This document shows, one piece after another, positions 1-9,557 of a stretch of DNA of 64,000 nt. Each line of letters opens with the position of its first letter. Position 1 is the stretch's first letter. The notes under the pieces were generated by a model, which was given only the letters and a program-made list of their open reading frames with translations, was not told where the DNA came from and did not search any database. Source of the DNA: Rhinopomastus cyanomelas (taxonomy: Eukaryota; Chordata; Aves; Bucerotiformes; Rhinopomastidae); contig VXBP01002567.1 in NCBI GenBank assembly GCA_013400115.1, forward strand, positions 124,001 to 188,000. The letters run 5' to 3'. The position numbers and the translations under genes are program-made.

Positions 1-277
1 CAACAGCTGTCTGCTGACGGTGTTTCCTGGTGGGTGCCAGGGTGACAGTGCTGAAAGGAGTAATCCTGCAGTGCTAGGAGAGCAGCAGGAACCCCAGGGC
101 AGCCCAGCCCAGCCCTTCGGATGGGGATCACAGATGTCTTCCAACTTCTCGTGAAAAGTGTCAGGGGACAGGAACCTGATGGGTGTCTTGATCCAAGTGC
201 CACCAGTAGGTACTGAGTGCTGTGCTGACGGGAAGGGCTGTGTTGGCAATTAAGGCCAACGAGTTACCTGGAATTTT

Positions 278-507
278 CCTCCCCTCTCCCCTCTCCCATT
301 TTTCTTTTCTCTTCCCTCTCATTTTTCCCCTCTCCCTTCCCTCTCATTTTTCCCCTCTCCCTTCCCTCTCATTTTTCCCCTCTNCTCACCCTCTCCTCTC
401 GTTTTTCCCCTCTCCCTTCCCTCTCATTTTTCCCCTCTCCCTTCCCTCTCATTTTTCCCCTCTCCCTTCCCTCCCATTTTTCCCCTCTCCCTTCCCTCTC
501 ATTTTTG
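278..507. repeat. 25-bp polypyrimidine minisatellite
   Basis: The plus strand is almost pure C/T. From about 320 the unit (a T5 run, then CCCCTCTCCC, TTCCCTCTCA) recurs with a 25-bp period, for example with C-A-T5 starts at 320 and 345, for about seven copies. An N at 384 interrupts a variant unit. Tracts like this can form triplex DNA and change length easily. The open frame over it (222-590) is low-complexity Ser/Pro/Phe/Leu and is not a gene. Confidence 0.92.
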
Positions 508-672
508 CTCATTTAAAAGGATTCCAGAGGAAAAAGACCTTTGGAATTTTCCACACTACAGAATTGCTTTTGGAAAGGGAAATGTGCTGAACAAAGAGCA
601 AGTATCCTGCAGGTGCCTGTAAGGAAATAAGGAAATGAAGGTACCTCTCTCTTTTTCTTCTCCCAGTCATCA

Positions 673-846
673 CACAATTAGATTAATTAAAAATAATAAT
701 TGATAATTAATTTTATTGTAACAAATATCAAAATTATAACAACTTTATGATAAATAAATGTATAATTACAATTATAATTTAAAATCCTTTGGAATTATTA
801 CAATCTGGTAAATGAAATCCTACTAAATGTAGTCATTATAACATGG
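673..846. repeat. AT-rich low-complexity tract
   Basis: This stretch is dominated by A/T with many TAATTA and ATAAT words and no coding frame. It could be simple AT-rich spacer or a cluster of homeodomain-type sites. The sequence alone does not decide. Confidence 0.6.
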
Positions 847-883
847 AATTTAAAACCTGCTCCTAGGAGCAGTGATCTCCTGC

Positions 884-982
884 CAGGACTTGGTCTAGGT
901 GATCCTGCTGTGGTGGGGGGTTGGACTGGATGATCTTCCAGGGTCGCTTCCAGTCCCTAAAGTTCTGTGATTCTGTGATCTC
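884..982 (+). mobile_element. CR1 LINE 3'-end fragment
   Basis: Only the 3' UTR and tail remain: 'tctaggtgatcctgctgtgg', then 'ggactggatgatc', a diverged 'cttccagtccctaa' and 'ttctgtgattctgtgat'. It is severely 5'-truncated, which is usual for CR1. Confidence 0.9.
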
Positions 983-1064
983 TGTGCTGACCCGTTCAGA
1001 GTTCTCACTCTGGGGGTTTCACAGCAAACAGAGCAATATTTGGGCTGACAGTTTGTTCCCCAAG

Positions 1065-1270
1065 AATCACAGAGCATCAGGGATTGGAAGGGACCTCAAA
1101 GATCATCTAGTCCAGTCCCCCTGCCGGAGCAGGATCATTGAAGAATTATTAATTACACCCTCATTCAAAAGACTCACAGAACATTAGAGATTGGAAGGGA
1201 CCTCATCTAGTCCAATCCTCCTGCTGGAGCAGGGTCATCAAAGGATTATTAATTTCACCTAATTCAGAAG
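1065..1270 (-). mobile_element. CR1 tail fragment in a two-copy 107-bp tandem
   Basis: Two direct copies (1065-1171 and 1172-1270) each contain an antisense CR1 tail (rggattggaagggacctc, then a tagtccartcc stretch) followed by a non-CR1 stretch resembling 'attattaatttcacc'. The duplicated unit therefore includes flanking DNA as well as CR1, so it arose by local duplication after insertion. Confidence 0.8.
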
Positions 1271-1810
1271 TTGATGCTGTTTAAAACTAGCTCTAGCTGC
1301 CCGGCGGTTATTGACGCAGGACTTGGCCCCATGTGCTTCCTCTTTGTTGGACGCTGCCAATTAGAAGGAAGGTGGGTGGGGTGGGGTGTGGGGGGGACAC
1401 AAATATTGATGGAATATGACAGGTTATCTGTCTTTTTGCTGGGGGCTTTCCCCCCGTGATTTTAGGGGCTTTTCCGCGAGTGGAATGACCTGCACGTAGC
1501 AGAGTTAGAGATGTGCTGGGTGTCCCCTTTGCTTTGTCGCTCTCTTTCTCAAGGCCAGATGTTGTGCACAGCTGTAAATCTCATTAACATAACCCAGTCA
1601 CTGAGAGCAGCTTCTGGTTGCTGGTTTCTTTAAGAAGGTGTTTTTCTTGAGCAGGTTTAAAGGGTTTTTGCTATTGCAGTACCCTGGTTGGATGCAGAGA
1701 TGAGCGTAGAGCGGGCAGGGTTTGCTGTGCAGGTGTCTCATACAAGGGTGCTGAAGCCAGGACCTTGCTGCCACGTGTAGCTTCAGGTGTTTGATAGAGA
1801 GATGGAGAGA
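1271..1810. other. Spacer without recognisable gene
   Basis: Single-copy-looking DNA with a G-rich run at about 1370-1395. I see no credible exon, RNA gene or repeat family here. Confidence 0.5.
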
Positions 1811-2420
1811 GCAGATCGAGGGAGGTTCTTCTGCCCTGGTGAGACCACGTCTGGAATACTGTCTGGACCCCTCAGTTCCAGAAGGACACAGAGCTGTTGG
1901 AGAGATCCCAGAGCCATGAAGATGATGAAGGGAGTGGAGCACCTTCCTGCTGAGGAAAGGCTGAGGGAGCTGGGGCTCTTGAGCTTGGAGAAAAGGAGAC
2001 TGAGGGGTGACCTCATTCATGTTGATCAATATGTGACAGGTGGGTGTCAGGAGAATGGAGCCAGGCTCTGCTCAGGGGCACCCAATGATAGGACAAGGGG
2101 AAATGAGTGTGAGCTGGAACAGAGGAGGTTCCATATCAATGTGAGAAAGAACTTCTTCCCACTGAGGATGACAGAGCCCTGGAAGGGGCTGCCCAGGGGG
2201 ATTGTGAAGTCTTCTTCTCTGGAGACATTTAAAACCCACCTGGATGTGTTCCTGTGTGACTTGTTCTAGGTGGTCCTGCTGTGGCAGGGGGATGGGACTG
2301 GATGATCTTTTGAGGTCCCTTCCAATCCCTGATGTTCTGTGATGCTGCTGTTGCAGAGGGATTGGACTGGATGATCTTTTGAGGTCCCTTCCATTCCCCA
2401 ATGTTCTGTGACTCTGTAAT
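1811..2420 (+). mobile_element. CR1 LINE, long 3' fragment (ORF2 C-terminus, UTR, tail)
   Basis: The plus-strand frame over 1787-2269 reads the CR1 ORF2 C-terminus: RLRELGLLSLEKRRLRGDL, then a DRTRGN..ELEQRRFHI block, then LETFKTHLDVFLCDLF and a stop. The UTR and tail follow. The tail region is partly duplicated: 'gactggatgatcttttgagg' occurs at 2296 and 2365, a 69-bp offset. The reverse transcriptase catalytic core lies upstream of the retained part, so this copy is dead. Confidence 0.95.
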
Positions 2421-2559
2421 GGGTTGGACACAGAGCTCCCCTCCTCCTTCTGCAGAGACAAAGACCACTGGTACAGAGCTCCTTGCTTTCAGTCAGTACT
2501 TGGTTTAAAGTTAAATGATCAACTTAGGATGAGGGACCAGCCAAAAAGTAGCTGAACCT

Positions 2560-2900
2560 AAACTGTGATGGGCAACACCTCTCTGGGCAAGCTGCTGCAG
2601 ACGCCGTAACCAGCTCTGGAGCCAAAGGCAGAGATTTGCACTTGCATGGAAAAGCCGGGATCAGCCAGAAAATCCTCCCCTGCTTGAACGTGAAGGCTCC
2701 ACAACGCGATTCCTACGCGGCCGCGTGCGAGCTCTTAGTGACAGGGATCTCGCGCCGCTACCACCCTTCGACAGCTCTGCTTGTCACGGGCCACCTCCAT
2801 CAGTCTCCGACGCGTTTCAATCCCTCTTCCTTTAATTGGCTCAGGAGAGAGGCCCCTTCCCTTCGCCTCGAACTCTTCATTTGTTTCCCACAAAGTATTT
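2560..2900. promoter_or_regulatory. CpG-rich single-copy segment, possible regulatory element
   Basis: Many CG dinucleotides occur close together (for example acgcgattcctacgcggcc, ctcgcgccgctacc, ccgacgcgtttc), whereas surrounding DNA is CpG-poor. A CCTTTAATTGGCTC stretch at about 2829 resembles homeodomain and CCAAT-type sites. Unmethylated CpG islands usually mark promoters or developmental enhancers. No transcript can be assigned, and the 88-codon frame inside it is not recognised. Confidence 0.45.
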
Positions 2901-3234
2901 AGGGGGAAAGAAAATGCCGAGTATGTAAACTAGAGATCATTAGAGGTTGCAGGGGTTTTTTTGCTGCCGGTTTGTTGTTTGCCGGGTTTTTGTTTGATTT
3001 CTAAAGGCTGGATTCAGCAAAACAGCGTTTTCTCCCAGGCTCCGCGGCTCTGTTTCAGATGATTTTTTAGCTCTGCTTTTTATTTATATATTTATTCATT
3101 AGACAGACCCACAGTCAAGGAGAAGGGGAACGCGGGGTTATTAATCTTTCCTGTCATCCATTCACAGATGTGAAGTTCACACCGCAGCAAATGTGAAGTC
3201 AGCAGTACGCGCCCACAAGGTGGAAACTTCAAGC

Positions 3235-3475
3235 AGAACAGGCAGCGAGGAGACGGGGATGGGAGAAGGAGAACGGGGAGGGGGGGAGCGGAAGAAAGGG
3301 AGAAGGGGGAAAAGAAAGAGGATGAGGGAGTGGTGATGAATGACAAAAGGGAGGGGAGGGAGATGGATGAACAAGGGAAATGCAGAGAGAAACGAGACGC
3401 ATGGGCAAGGCTAAAGAGGGAAGGCAGATAAGAGAGAAGAAAGTCTGAAGGAAGAGTCGGGGAGAAATGAGAGCT
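3235..3475. repeat. Polypurine tract
   Basis: About 240 bases of nearly uninterrupted A/G on the plus strand, including a run of seven G at about 3282. It abuts the CpG island to its right. Such tracts can adopt triplex structures. The antisense frames (3092-3374) are Ser/Pro/Leu-rich compositional artefacts. Confidence 0.85.
3388..3470 (+). repeat. 83-bp direct repeat, copy 1
   Basis: It begins agaaacgagacgc and ends tcggggagaaatg. It closely matches 4041-4123 in the same orientation (offset 653), with scattered substitutions. The pair flanks the CpG island, so this is local duplication, not a transposon with known ends. Confidence 0.85.
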
Positions 3476-3479
3476 ACCG

Positions 3480-3920
3480 AGCGCGAGTGCTGCAGTTAAT
3501 GCAGCCGGGCCGGTCTGGGTGCTCGGATACCCGGAAGATGTGAAGGGTAATCACGCTCTCAGCATGTACGTGCCATTGATATGCTAATGACATTTTCTTT
3601 TTCATCTGAAAGCAGTGAAGTTTTCAAACTGGCTGATTAGCTGGGCCCGGCTGGTCCTGCGTGCGTCCGCGCCTTCACAAGCGCGCGTCACGCATAAATA
3701 TTTATGCCCCGCACACAATAGCGCCCGGACACTCGCGTAAAGCAGCGGCCGCCGGCGCAGGTCCCGTCAGCATCGACGTGACATTGGGCTGGTACCCTTG
3801 TGCCGGCAGCACCTGCCGCTACCGCGGTCCTAACGCAGCTTGCGCGGGGCGTGAGCCGGCGGCGTTAGCAGGAGCGCGGGGGGTGCGAGATGAGAAATGA
3901 GCCCGTGGGGATGCGGTGGG
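3480..3920. promoter_or_regulatory. CpG island
   Basis: Dense CG dinucleotides occur throughout, including several GCGC and CCGCGG sites (ctaccgcggtcc, gcggccgccggcgc, gtgcgtccgcgcc). It contains an octamer-like ATGCTAAT at 3581-3588, one base from the POU consensus ATGCAAAT, and the palindrome at 3692-3707. It is a candidate promoter or enhancer hub, but no exon is identifiable. Confidence 0.6.
3692..3707. promoter_or_regulatory. 16-bp perfect palindrome in CpG island
   Basis: GCATAAATATTTATGC equals its own reverse complement. It is an AT core inside very GC-rich DNA, and its two ATAAA/TTTAT halves resemble CDX/posterior-HOX half-sites. A dimer-binding site is a plausible inference. Confidence 0.45.
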
Positions 3921-4040
3921 AGGGAAGGCGGCTCTCGTTTGGCTACAGGTCATGTGTTACATACGGAAAGGTAGAATTCTGTATCATATGTCACATTATA
4001 CATATATTATATATATTGTCTAACAGAAGGAAACGGCACG

Positions 4041-4123
4041 AGAAACGAGACGCTTGGGAAAGGCGAAAGAGGAAAGGCAGGTCGGAGAGAAGAAAGTCTG
4101 AAGAAAGAATCGGGGAGAAATAA
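4041..4123 (+). repeat. 83-bp direct repeat, copy 2
   Basis: This is the second copy of the purine-rich segment at 3388-3470, lying between AT-rich DNA and the TATA-rich block. It shares agaaacgagacgc, agagaagaaagtctgaag and tcggggagaaat. Confidence 0.85.
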
Positions 4124-4305
4124 GGGATCATAGAGATAATATGTATAAGATACGTTATATACCATACAATATATAATTACACAGAATTAGATATAGAACT
4201 ATATATTATATAGAATGAAATATAGTATAGAATTGTATATAGAGAATTATATACATTATATAGAATTATATCTAGAAGTATATATTATATAGAATTAAAT
4301 ATAGA

Positions 4306-4382
4306 NNNNNNNNNNNNNNNNNNNNNNNNNNNNNNNNNNNNNNNNNNNNNNNNNNNNNNNNNNNNNNNNNNNNNNNNNNNNN
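4306..4382. other. Assembly gap (77 N)
   Basis: Unknown bases inside the AT-rich repeat. The gap probably reflects an assembly failure in low-complexity DNA, so the true length is unknown. Confidence 0.99.
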
Positions 4383-4439
4383 AATACAGAATTCTATATT
4401 ATCTAGAATTATGTAATATATAACATAGAGTTATATATG

Positions 4440-4498
4440 GAACTAGATGATCTTTTCAGGTCTCTTCCAATCCCTAATGTTCTGTGATTCTGTGGTTC
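4440..4498 (+). mobile_element. CR1 tail fragment
   Basis: Only the final about 58 bases of a CR1 are present: actagatgatcttttcaggt, then cttccaatccctaatgttct. It emerges directly from the TATA-rich block. Confidence 0.85.
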
Positions 4499-4696
4499 AG
4501 CAAAATATATTTCATATAATATGGACGAAATCTACTCAACAATTACACAGCTGATTTTGCGAGGTTTTATTTTAACGAGCACTTTCTCGGTTGTGTGGGG
4601 AGGAGGCTCAGCTCCAGGCACATGCTCGTGTGCTCATGCAGCTCTTCAATCACTCATTGAAGAACAGGTTTTGTTCATTTGCACATAGGGCCCCAC

Positions 4697-4878
4697 AGAG
4701 AAGTGACACTGGGATGGGCTTCCCAGGGAGGTGGTCGAGTCGCCAGCCCTGGATGTGTTTAGGGATCGTTTGGATGAGGTGCTGAGGGATGTGGTTTAGG
4801 GGTGATCTTGTGAGGTAGGGTAGGTGGTTGTGCTCGATGGTCCCAGGGGTCTTTTCCAACCAGAGCTGTTCTCATCCT
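4697..4878 (+). mobile_element. CR1 fragment, older subfamily
   Basis: This follows a different CR1 consensus: cactgggatgggcttcccag, ggatgtgtttagggatcg, gggatgtggtttaggg and ggtcccaggggtcttttcca. It shares this pattern with 19293-19637 and differs from the dominant family, whose end is ggtcccttccaatccctaat. Confidence 0.85.
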
Positions 4879-4969
4879 GAACTCGTGAAGTTAACTGACC
4901 GTTTCGGTCAGCTCACGTAGCACAGCCGGGCTTCTTGTTCCCCCTCCGGGTTCAGCAGGTCTGCAGATT

Positions 4970-5040
4970 CACAGAATCACACTAGGGCCCTCAAAAGGTC
5001 ACCCAGACCAAGCCCCCAAAAAGGTTTGAGGGCTCCTCGT
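4970..5040 (-). mobile_element. Possible degenerate CR1 end
   Basis: It starts attcacagaatcacactagg and continues with ccctcaaaaggtcacccaga, resembling an antisense CR1 tail. It is short and diverged. Confidence 0.5.
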
Positions 5041-5191
5041 GCTTTTCCCTGACAGAGGTCTTGTATCTGTCTGAAGTTTAAAGCTGAAGTCTCAGGCTAC
5101 AAGGACTGTGGGAGTACTCAGGCTCTGCTTGCGCAGGAGGGGCAACTGTTTCCTCCCGTTCGCAGAAATCCAGTTGCCTTTCTCTGAAATC

Positions 5192-5930
5192 TTTCTGTGA
5201 AGCTCTGCTGAAAGTGGTGCTATTCTAGTAATAACAATTCACATAGTTATATTTATGTTTGTTATTACTATGTGTGTGATACAGTTATATTTATATTTGT
5301 AATTGTATTTGTCATTCTTAGTATTTTATCTTATTTTATTGTCTGATTTTATTTTTGTCGTATTTTATGTTTCATTTCTGTGAAGCATTGCTGAAAGTGT
5401 CATTTTATTTTTTCTCTAATTTTATTTGATTTTATAGCAATTTATTTTATTTTTATTATGATTTGTTATTTTATCTTTATTTTATTTTACCTTATGTTTA
5501 ATTTCTGTGAAGCATTGCTGAAAATGTTATTTTATTTTGTTTGATTTTATAGTCATTTATAATATTTTTATTATTTTATTTCATTTTATCTTATTTTATT
5601 CTACATGTAATTTCTGTGAAGCATTGCTGAAAGTGTTTGTTATTTTATTATTTATCTCTCATATTATTTAGTTTGATTTTATAGTAATTTATATCATTTT
5701 AATAATTTTTTATTTAATTTTATTTTATTCTACGTTTAATTTCTGTGAATCATTGCTCAAAGTGTTTGTTATTTTATTATTTATCTCTAATTCTATTTAG
5801 ATTTATTTTACTTATTTTAAAATTTATTCTATTTGATTATTTTTATTTTATTTTTAAATTATTATTTTATTTGATCTTACTATGTTTTTTGTTTTATTAT
5901 TTGAATTATTTTATTTAAATGAAGCTCATC
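5192..5930. repeat. AT-rich long-period tandem array
   Basis: TTTCTGTGAAGCATTGCTGA or a close variant recurs at 5192, 5375, 5502, 5611 and 5740, spaced 183, 127, 109 and 129 bases apart, separated by attttatttt-type DNA of variable length. The last two units also share tgttattttattatttatct. This is a degenerate minisatellite with expanded AT linkers; no coding frame is present. Confidence 0.8.
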
Positions 5931-6034
5931 CTGCATTCAGATACAGGATGATGTCTGTGTCTGACGTTACTGCTGATCCATCTGATGACCTGCTAGATGC
6001 TCTTGTTTAATGAACTTTTGGTGTTCACAAGGTT

Positions 6035-6153
6035 TCACAGACTCACAGGACATCAGGGGTTGGAAGGGACCTCGAAGGATCATCCAGCCCAATCCCCCTG
6101 CCACAGCAGGATCCCCTAGATCCAGTCTCCCAGGAGCAGGTCCAGGTGGGTTT
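6035..6153 (-). mobile_element. CR1 3'-end fragment
   Basis: Antisense tail and UTR (tcaggggttggaagggacct, then ccacagcaggatcccctaga), ending at caggtccaggtgggtt. The rest of the element is missing. Confidence 0.9.
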
Positions 6154-6459
6154 CTGCTGGCTTCTGAGAGTCTCTGTGTGTCTGTCACAGTTGTCTTGTT
6201 GAACGCAGCTGGGATCAGTAGCATCAGGACTTGGATCTCTGTGCTTTGATCTCGTGTCAGTGGATGGGGTGAGCGTGCTCGGGCAAATCAAGGACGCAGC
6301 GACGTGATTTGTGCTGAGTCTAATATTCACTGCTCTGTGGCTGAGCTCACGCCGACGATCAGAGCTCTGCTGTTGGCTCTTCCTTTTGCTGCGCCCAGGG
6401 AACAAGTTTGGGAGCAGTGCCTGTGGAGCTGCAGTGGAGAGACCCTGTGGTGTGATTCT

Positions 6460-6535
6460 CTGATGATGACAGCCCTGGACTGGATGATCTCTCCAGGTCC
6501 CTTCCAATCCCTAATGATTCTATGATCTTCGGAGT
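6460..6535 (+). mobile_element. CR1 tail, sense, inverted relative to the next array
   Basis: It reads gatgatgacagccctggact, then ggatgatctctccaggtccc and the tail. It carries the same non-CR1 word (gacagccctgg) as the adjacent 69-bp units but in the opposite orientation, so the two form an inverted repeat. Confidence 0.85.
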
Positions 6536-6544
6536 GATATTGAT

Positions 6545-6832
6545 GCTGCTCGTTAGGAATCACAGAATCACAGAACTTAGGGATTGGAAGGGACCTTCAA
6601 AGATCCTCCAGTCCAGGGCTGTCATCATTGCAGAATCACACAACATTAGGGATTGGAAGGGACCTTCAAAGATCCTCCAGTCCAGGGCTGTCATCATCAC
6701 AGATTCACACAACATTAGGGATTGGAAAGGACCTTAAAATATCATCCAGTCCAGGGCTGTCATCATCACAGATTCACACAACATTAGGGATTGGAAGGGA
6801 CCTTGAAAGATCATCAGAACTGAAGAGCAGCA
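6545..6832 (-). repeat. 69-bp CR1-derived minisatellite, four units
   Basis: TTAGGGATTGGAA occurs at 6577, 6646, 6715 and 6784, exactly 69 bases apart. Each unit has the antisense CR1 tail followed by tccagtccagggctgtcatc, which is not the usual CR1 continuation. The fourth unit diverges after gatcatcag. Frames running through it are repeat translations. Confidence 0.92.
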
Positions 6833-7079
6833 GCTCTCTGCTGCCGTGCTTCTTGCAAGATGTGGATTTGCTAGTCCTCCTTAGAAGTCCATGCTCAGGG
6901 GTGATGGACACAGCGATGCTGGTTGTGAATGGGCCAGAAACAAGCCAGGGGGGTTTTAGGGTTAAATCAGTGGAATTAATTCGACTCAAGTCATTTTGCT
7001 TTCGCTTGCAGAAGCTGGGAATTTGGCCTTTTTCTCTTGAGCTGCAGCAAATGAATTCAGAAGCTGCCACAACCCCAGA

Positions 7080-7683
7080 ACACTTCATCTCCAGCTCTTC
7101 CCAGGCTGATTCTTGACTTCCTGATTTACTGCTGCTTTATCGTGCAGTGTCCTGGCTTGGGTCTCCTGTACGTGTGTGTGATGAAACGGGGCTTCTTTTT
7201 CTAAGCAGGGAAAAAGTAGAAGTGAGGAAACCTTCCCCTCCCTTCCACAAAGGTCCAAGACAGAGAGGGATATATAGAAAAAGATGCTATATAAAGTGTA
7301 TATATATCTATATATATATTTCTATATATTTTAATATGAACATATTGCATATGTTCTGTAAGTATCTAATGTACAGAAATGATCTCTCTATCCCTGTCTG
7401 TGTAGAGGAATGAGATAAGGATACAGCTGTGTCTTTTCCCCCCTTTGGAAGGACCTCCCACTGGCTGTATCATTATCCCTCTCATGTAGGATATTGGATT
7501 CAGCATCTGCAGCGGTGAGCTACGTTGCTATTGAATCTCATTTGATTTAATAAACCTTCCTTCTCCTTTGCCTGCTCAGCTTTTCTGCTCTTTTCCAGGC
7601 ATTGGGATCCCCCCCTCCGAGTTCTGGGTGCAAAGTGCATTGTCCTCTTCATGCAGCAATGTGGGGACCTTCATCCTCCCCTG
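7080..7683. other. Spacer with TA-rich microsatellite
   Basis: Non-repetitive DNA with a (TA)-rich stretch at about 7290-7345. No exon or RNA gene is recognised. Confidence 0.5.
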
Positions 7684-7742
7684 GAAATCACAGAACATTA
7701 GGGATTGGAAAGGACTTTGAAAGACCATCTAGCCCAATCTGT
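7684..7742 (-). mobile_element. CR1 tail fragment
   Basis: About 57 bases of antisense tail (acattagggattggaaagga, then catctagcccaatc); the body is missing. Confidence 0.85.
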
Positions 7743-7825
7743 AAATATAGATGCTGTCTCTTTTCCTCCTTGCACATGTGTGTGGCTTGTGGCCTGTGCT
7801 GTACGTATGCCATTTGCTTGTGTAA

Positions 7826-8036
7826 GGTCTGAATACCAGAAGGAACTTCTTCAATGGAGCACTGGAACAGGCTGCCCACGGTGGTTGTGGAGTCTCCTTC
7901 ACTGGAGATGTTTAAAACCCACCTGGACATGTTCCTTTGTGACTTGGTCTAGGTGATCCTGCTGTGTCTGGGGGATTGGACTGGATGATCTTTCAAGGTG
8001 CCTTCCAATCCCTAATAATTCTATGGTTCTACGAAT
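7826..8036 (+). mobile_element. CR1 3' fragment
   Basis: It starts in the ORF2 end (aaggaacttcttcaatggag), passes gttgtggagtctccttcact and the UTR, and ends taattctatggttctacg. Another sense fragment follows directly. Confidence 0.9.
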
Positions 8037-8264
8037 AGCCCTGTGGAGTCTCTTTCTATGGAGAAGTTTAAAACCCATCTGGACATGTTTCTGTGCACCT
8101 GGATCTAGGGGATCCTGCTGTGGCAGGGGGTTGGACTGGATGATCTTTCAATGTCCCTTCCAGTCCCTAATGACTGGATCTAGGGGATCCTGCTGTGGCA
8201 GGGGGTTGGACTGGATGATCTTTCAAGGTCCCTTCCAATCCCTAATGGTCAGTGATTCTGTGAC
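8037..8264 (+). mobile_element. CR1 3' fragment with duplicated terminal unit
   Basis: After agtttaaaacccatctggac the terminal unit (ggatctaggggatcctgctg through tccctaatgact) begins at 8101 and again at 8176, a 75-bp offset. Only the last unit carries the cagtgattctgtgac tail. The internal junction is taatgactggatctagg, as at other loci in this window. Confidence 0.92.
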
Positions 8265-8918
8265 CCAGTTACAATGAACTTGTTCTTTATGAAATATTTC
8301 TACTGAACATATTGAGGATCTGGAGTCACGTCCTGTTTCTCCAGTGAATGAAGTAGAGTTTTGGAGATAACTTAAAGATTTGGAGGGAGACAATTCAATT
8401 TGAAGTGGAAAGTAGCATAAAAAACATGGTCAACAGGTATTTCTAGTGTAAGAGGAAAATGAGGTTGTATAGAGAAAAACCCTACATCTTGTGAAATGCA
8501 CTACGGAGCAAAATCTGTGCTGCAGGAAGAGAGCTTTGGGAATCTGCCTTTAATTTTCAAATGGGAATTCTTTTGCTTGGCATGTCTCTTGGCAGGGAGA
8601 TGGATCTCCAAGCTCTGCGTCTGAAGGCTCTAATTTCACTAGAAGAATTTAAGCAAACCTTCCTCGAGCCAAGAGCAGTTAACTATAGTGAGAAGCTGTG
8701 CTCCACGTCTATATTAAACTTGGAAAACATGAAATGCTCTTCTCTGCTCTAATGTGTCAGGGAAAGCTGCCTTTGGAGGACGTGCAGAGGCAGGATCTCG
8801 TCTGCAGGACTGGAAAAGACTGAAGGCAGCAGGCAGCAAACTGGCAAATTCTTCTTAGTTTGTTTTAAGCTCAGGCTACGTGTGGGTCTGAGAGAGATTC
8901 AGGTTGTACAAGCTGCAT
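8265..8918. other. Spacer without recognisable gene
   Basis: Unique-looking DNA without coding, RNA or repeat features that I can support. Confidence 0.45.
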
Positions 8919-9262
8919 TCACAGGATCACAGAATGCTGGAAGGGAGCTTGGAAGATCATCCGGTCCAATCCCCCTGACACAGCAGGATCACCTAGAATC
9001 AGTCACACAGGAACATGTCCAGGTGGGTTTTAAACATTTCCAGAGAAGGAGACTCCACAACCCCCCTGGGCAGCCCCTTTCAGTGCTCTGTCATCCTCAT
9101 TGGGAAGAAGTTCCTTCTCATATTGGTGTGGAGCCTTCTCTGTTCCAGCTCACACCCATTGCCCCTTGTCCTATCACTAGATGCCCCTGAGCAGAGCCTG
9201 GCTCCATCCTCCTGACACCCACCCTTCACATGTTTATAAACATTAACCAGGTCCAGCATTAG
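8919..9262 (-). mobile_element. CR1 3' fragment, about 340 bp
   Basis: It runs from the antisense tail (cacagaatgctggaagggag) through the complement of the ORF2 C-terminus (cactagatgcccctgagcag) to catgtttataaacattaacc. It is truncated there. Confidence 0.93.
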
Positions 9263-9557
9263 AAGATTCTAGCTACAGAAAGGATTGGACTCCAGATAAT
9301 CCACATGATGAAGTCAATAGAATAGTCTTACCAAAGCCTGTTGGAATGTGAGGAACCCAAAGATGGGACCCTGGGCTTCAGAAGGGCTAACTGTGACCTC
9401 TTGAAGAAGCTGCTTGCAGAAATCCCATGGATTAGGGCCCTAGAAAGTAAGGGAACTTAAGAGAGCTGCTTGATGTTCAAGCATTTGATTCCTCCAAGCT
9501 CAGGGTTGTTTTGTCCTTAAGAGCAAGACATCAGGGAAGGGATCAGAACTGTGTGGT

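Larger units (their letters stand above)
3965..4440. repeat. TATA-rich low-complexity block
   Basis: Apart from copy 2 of the purine repeat, this consists of tatata, atagaattatat and similar words, with tagaatta-type units repeated irregularly on both sides of a gap. The unit order suggests a degenerate AT minisatellite. Confidence 0.8.

Noticed and set aside
222..590. Ser/Pro/Phe-rich 122-codon frame
   Set aside because: It is the translation of the 25-bp polypyrimidine minisatellite.
6577..6790. TTAGGG words as interstitial telomere
   Set aside because: Each TTAGGG is isolated within the CR1 tail (cattagggattgg); there is no tandem TTAGGG run.
6577..6797. CRISPR-like regular repeats
   Set aside because: Repeats are contiguous 69-bp CR1-derived units without unique spacers, in a vertebrate genome.
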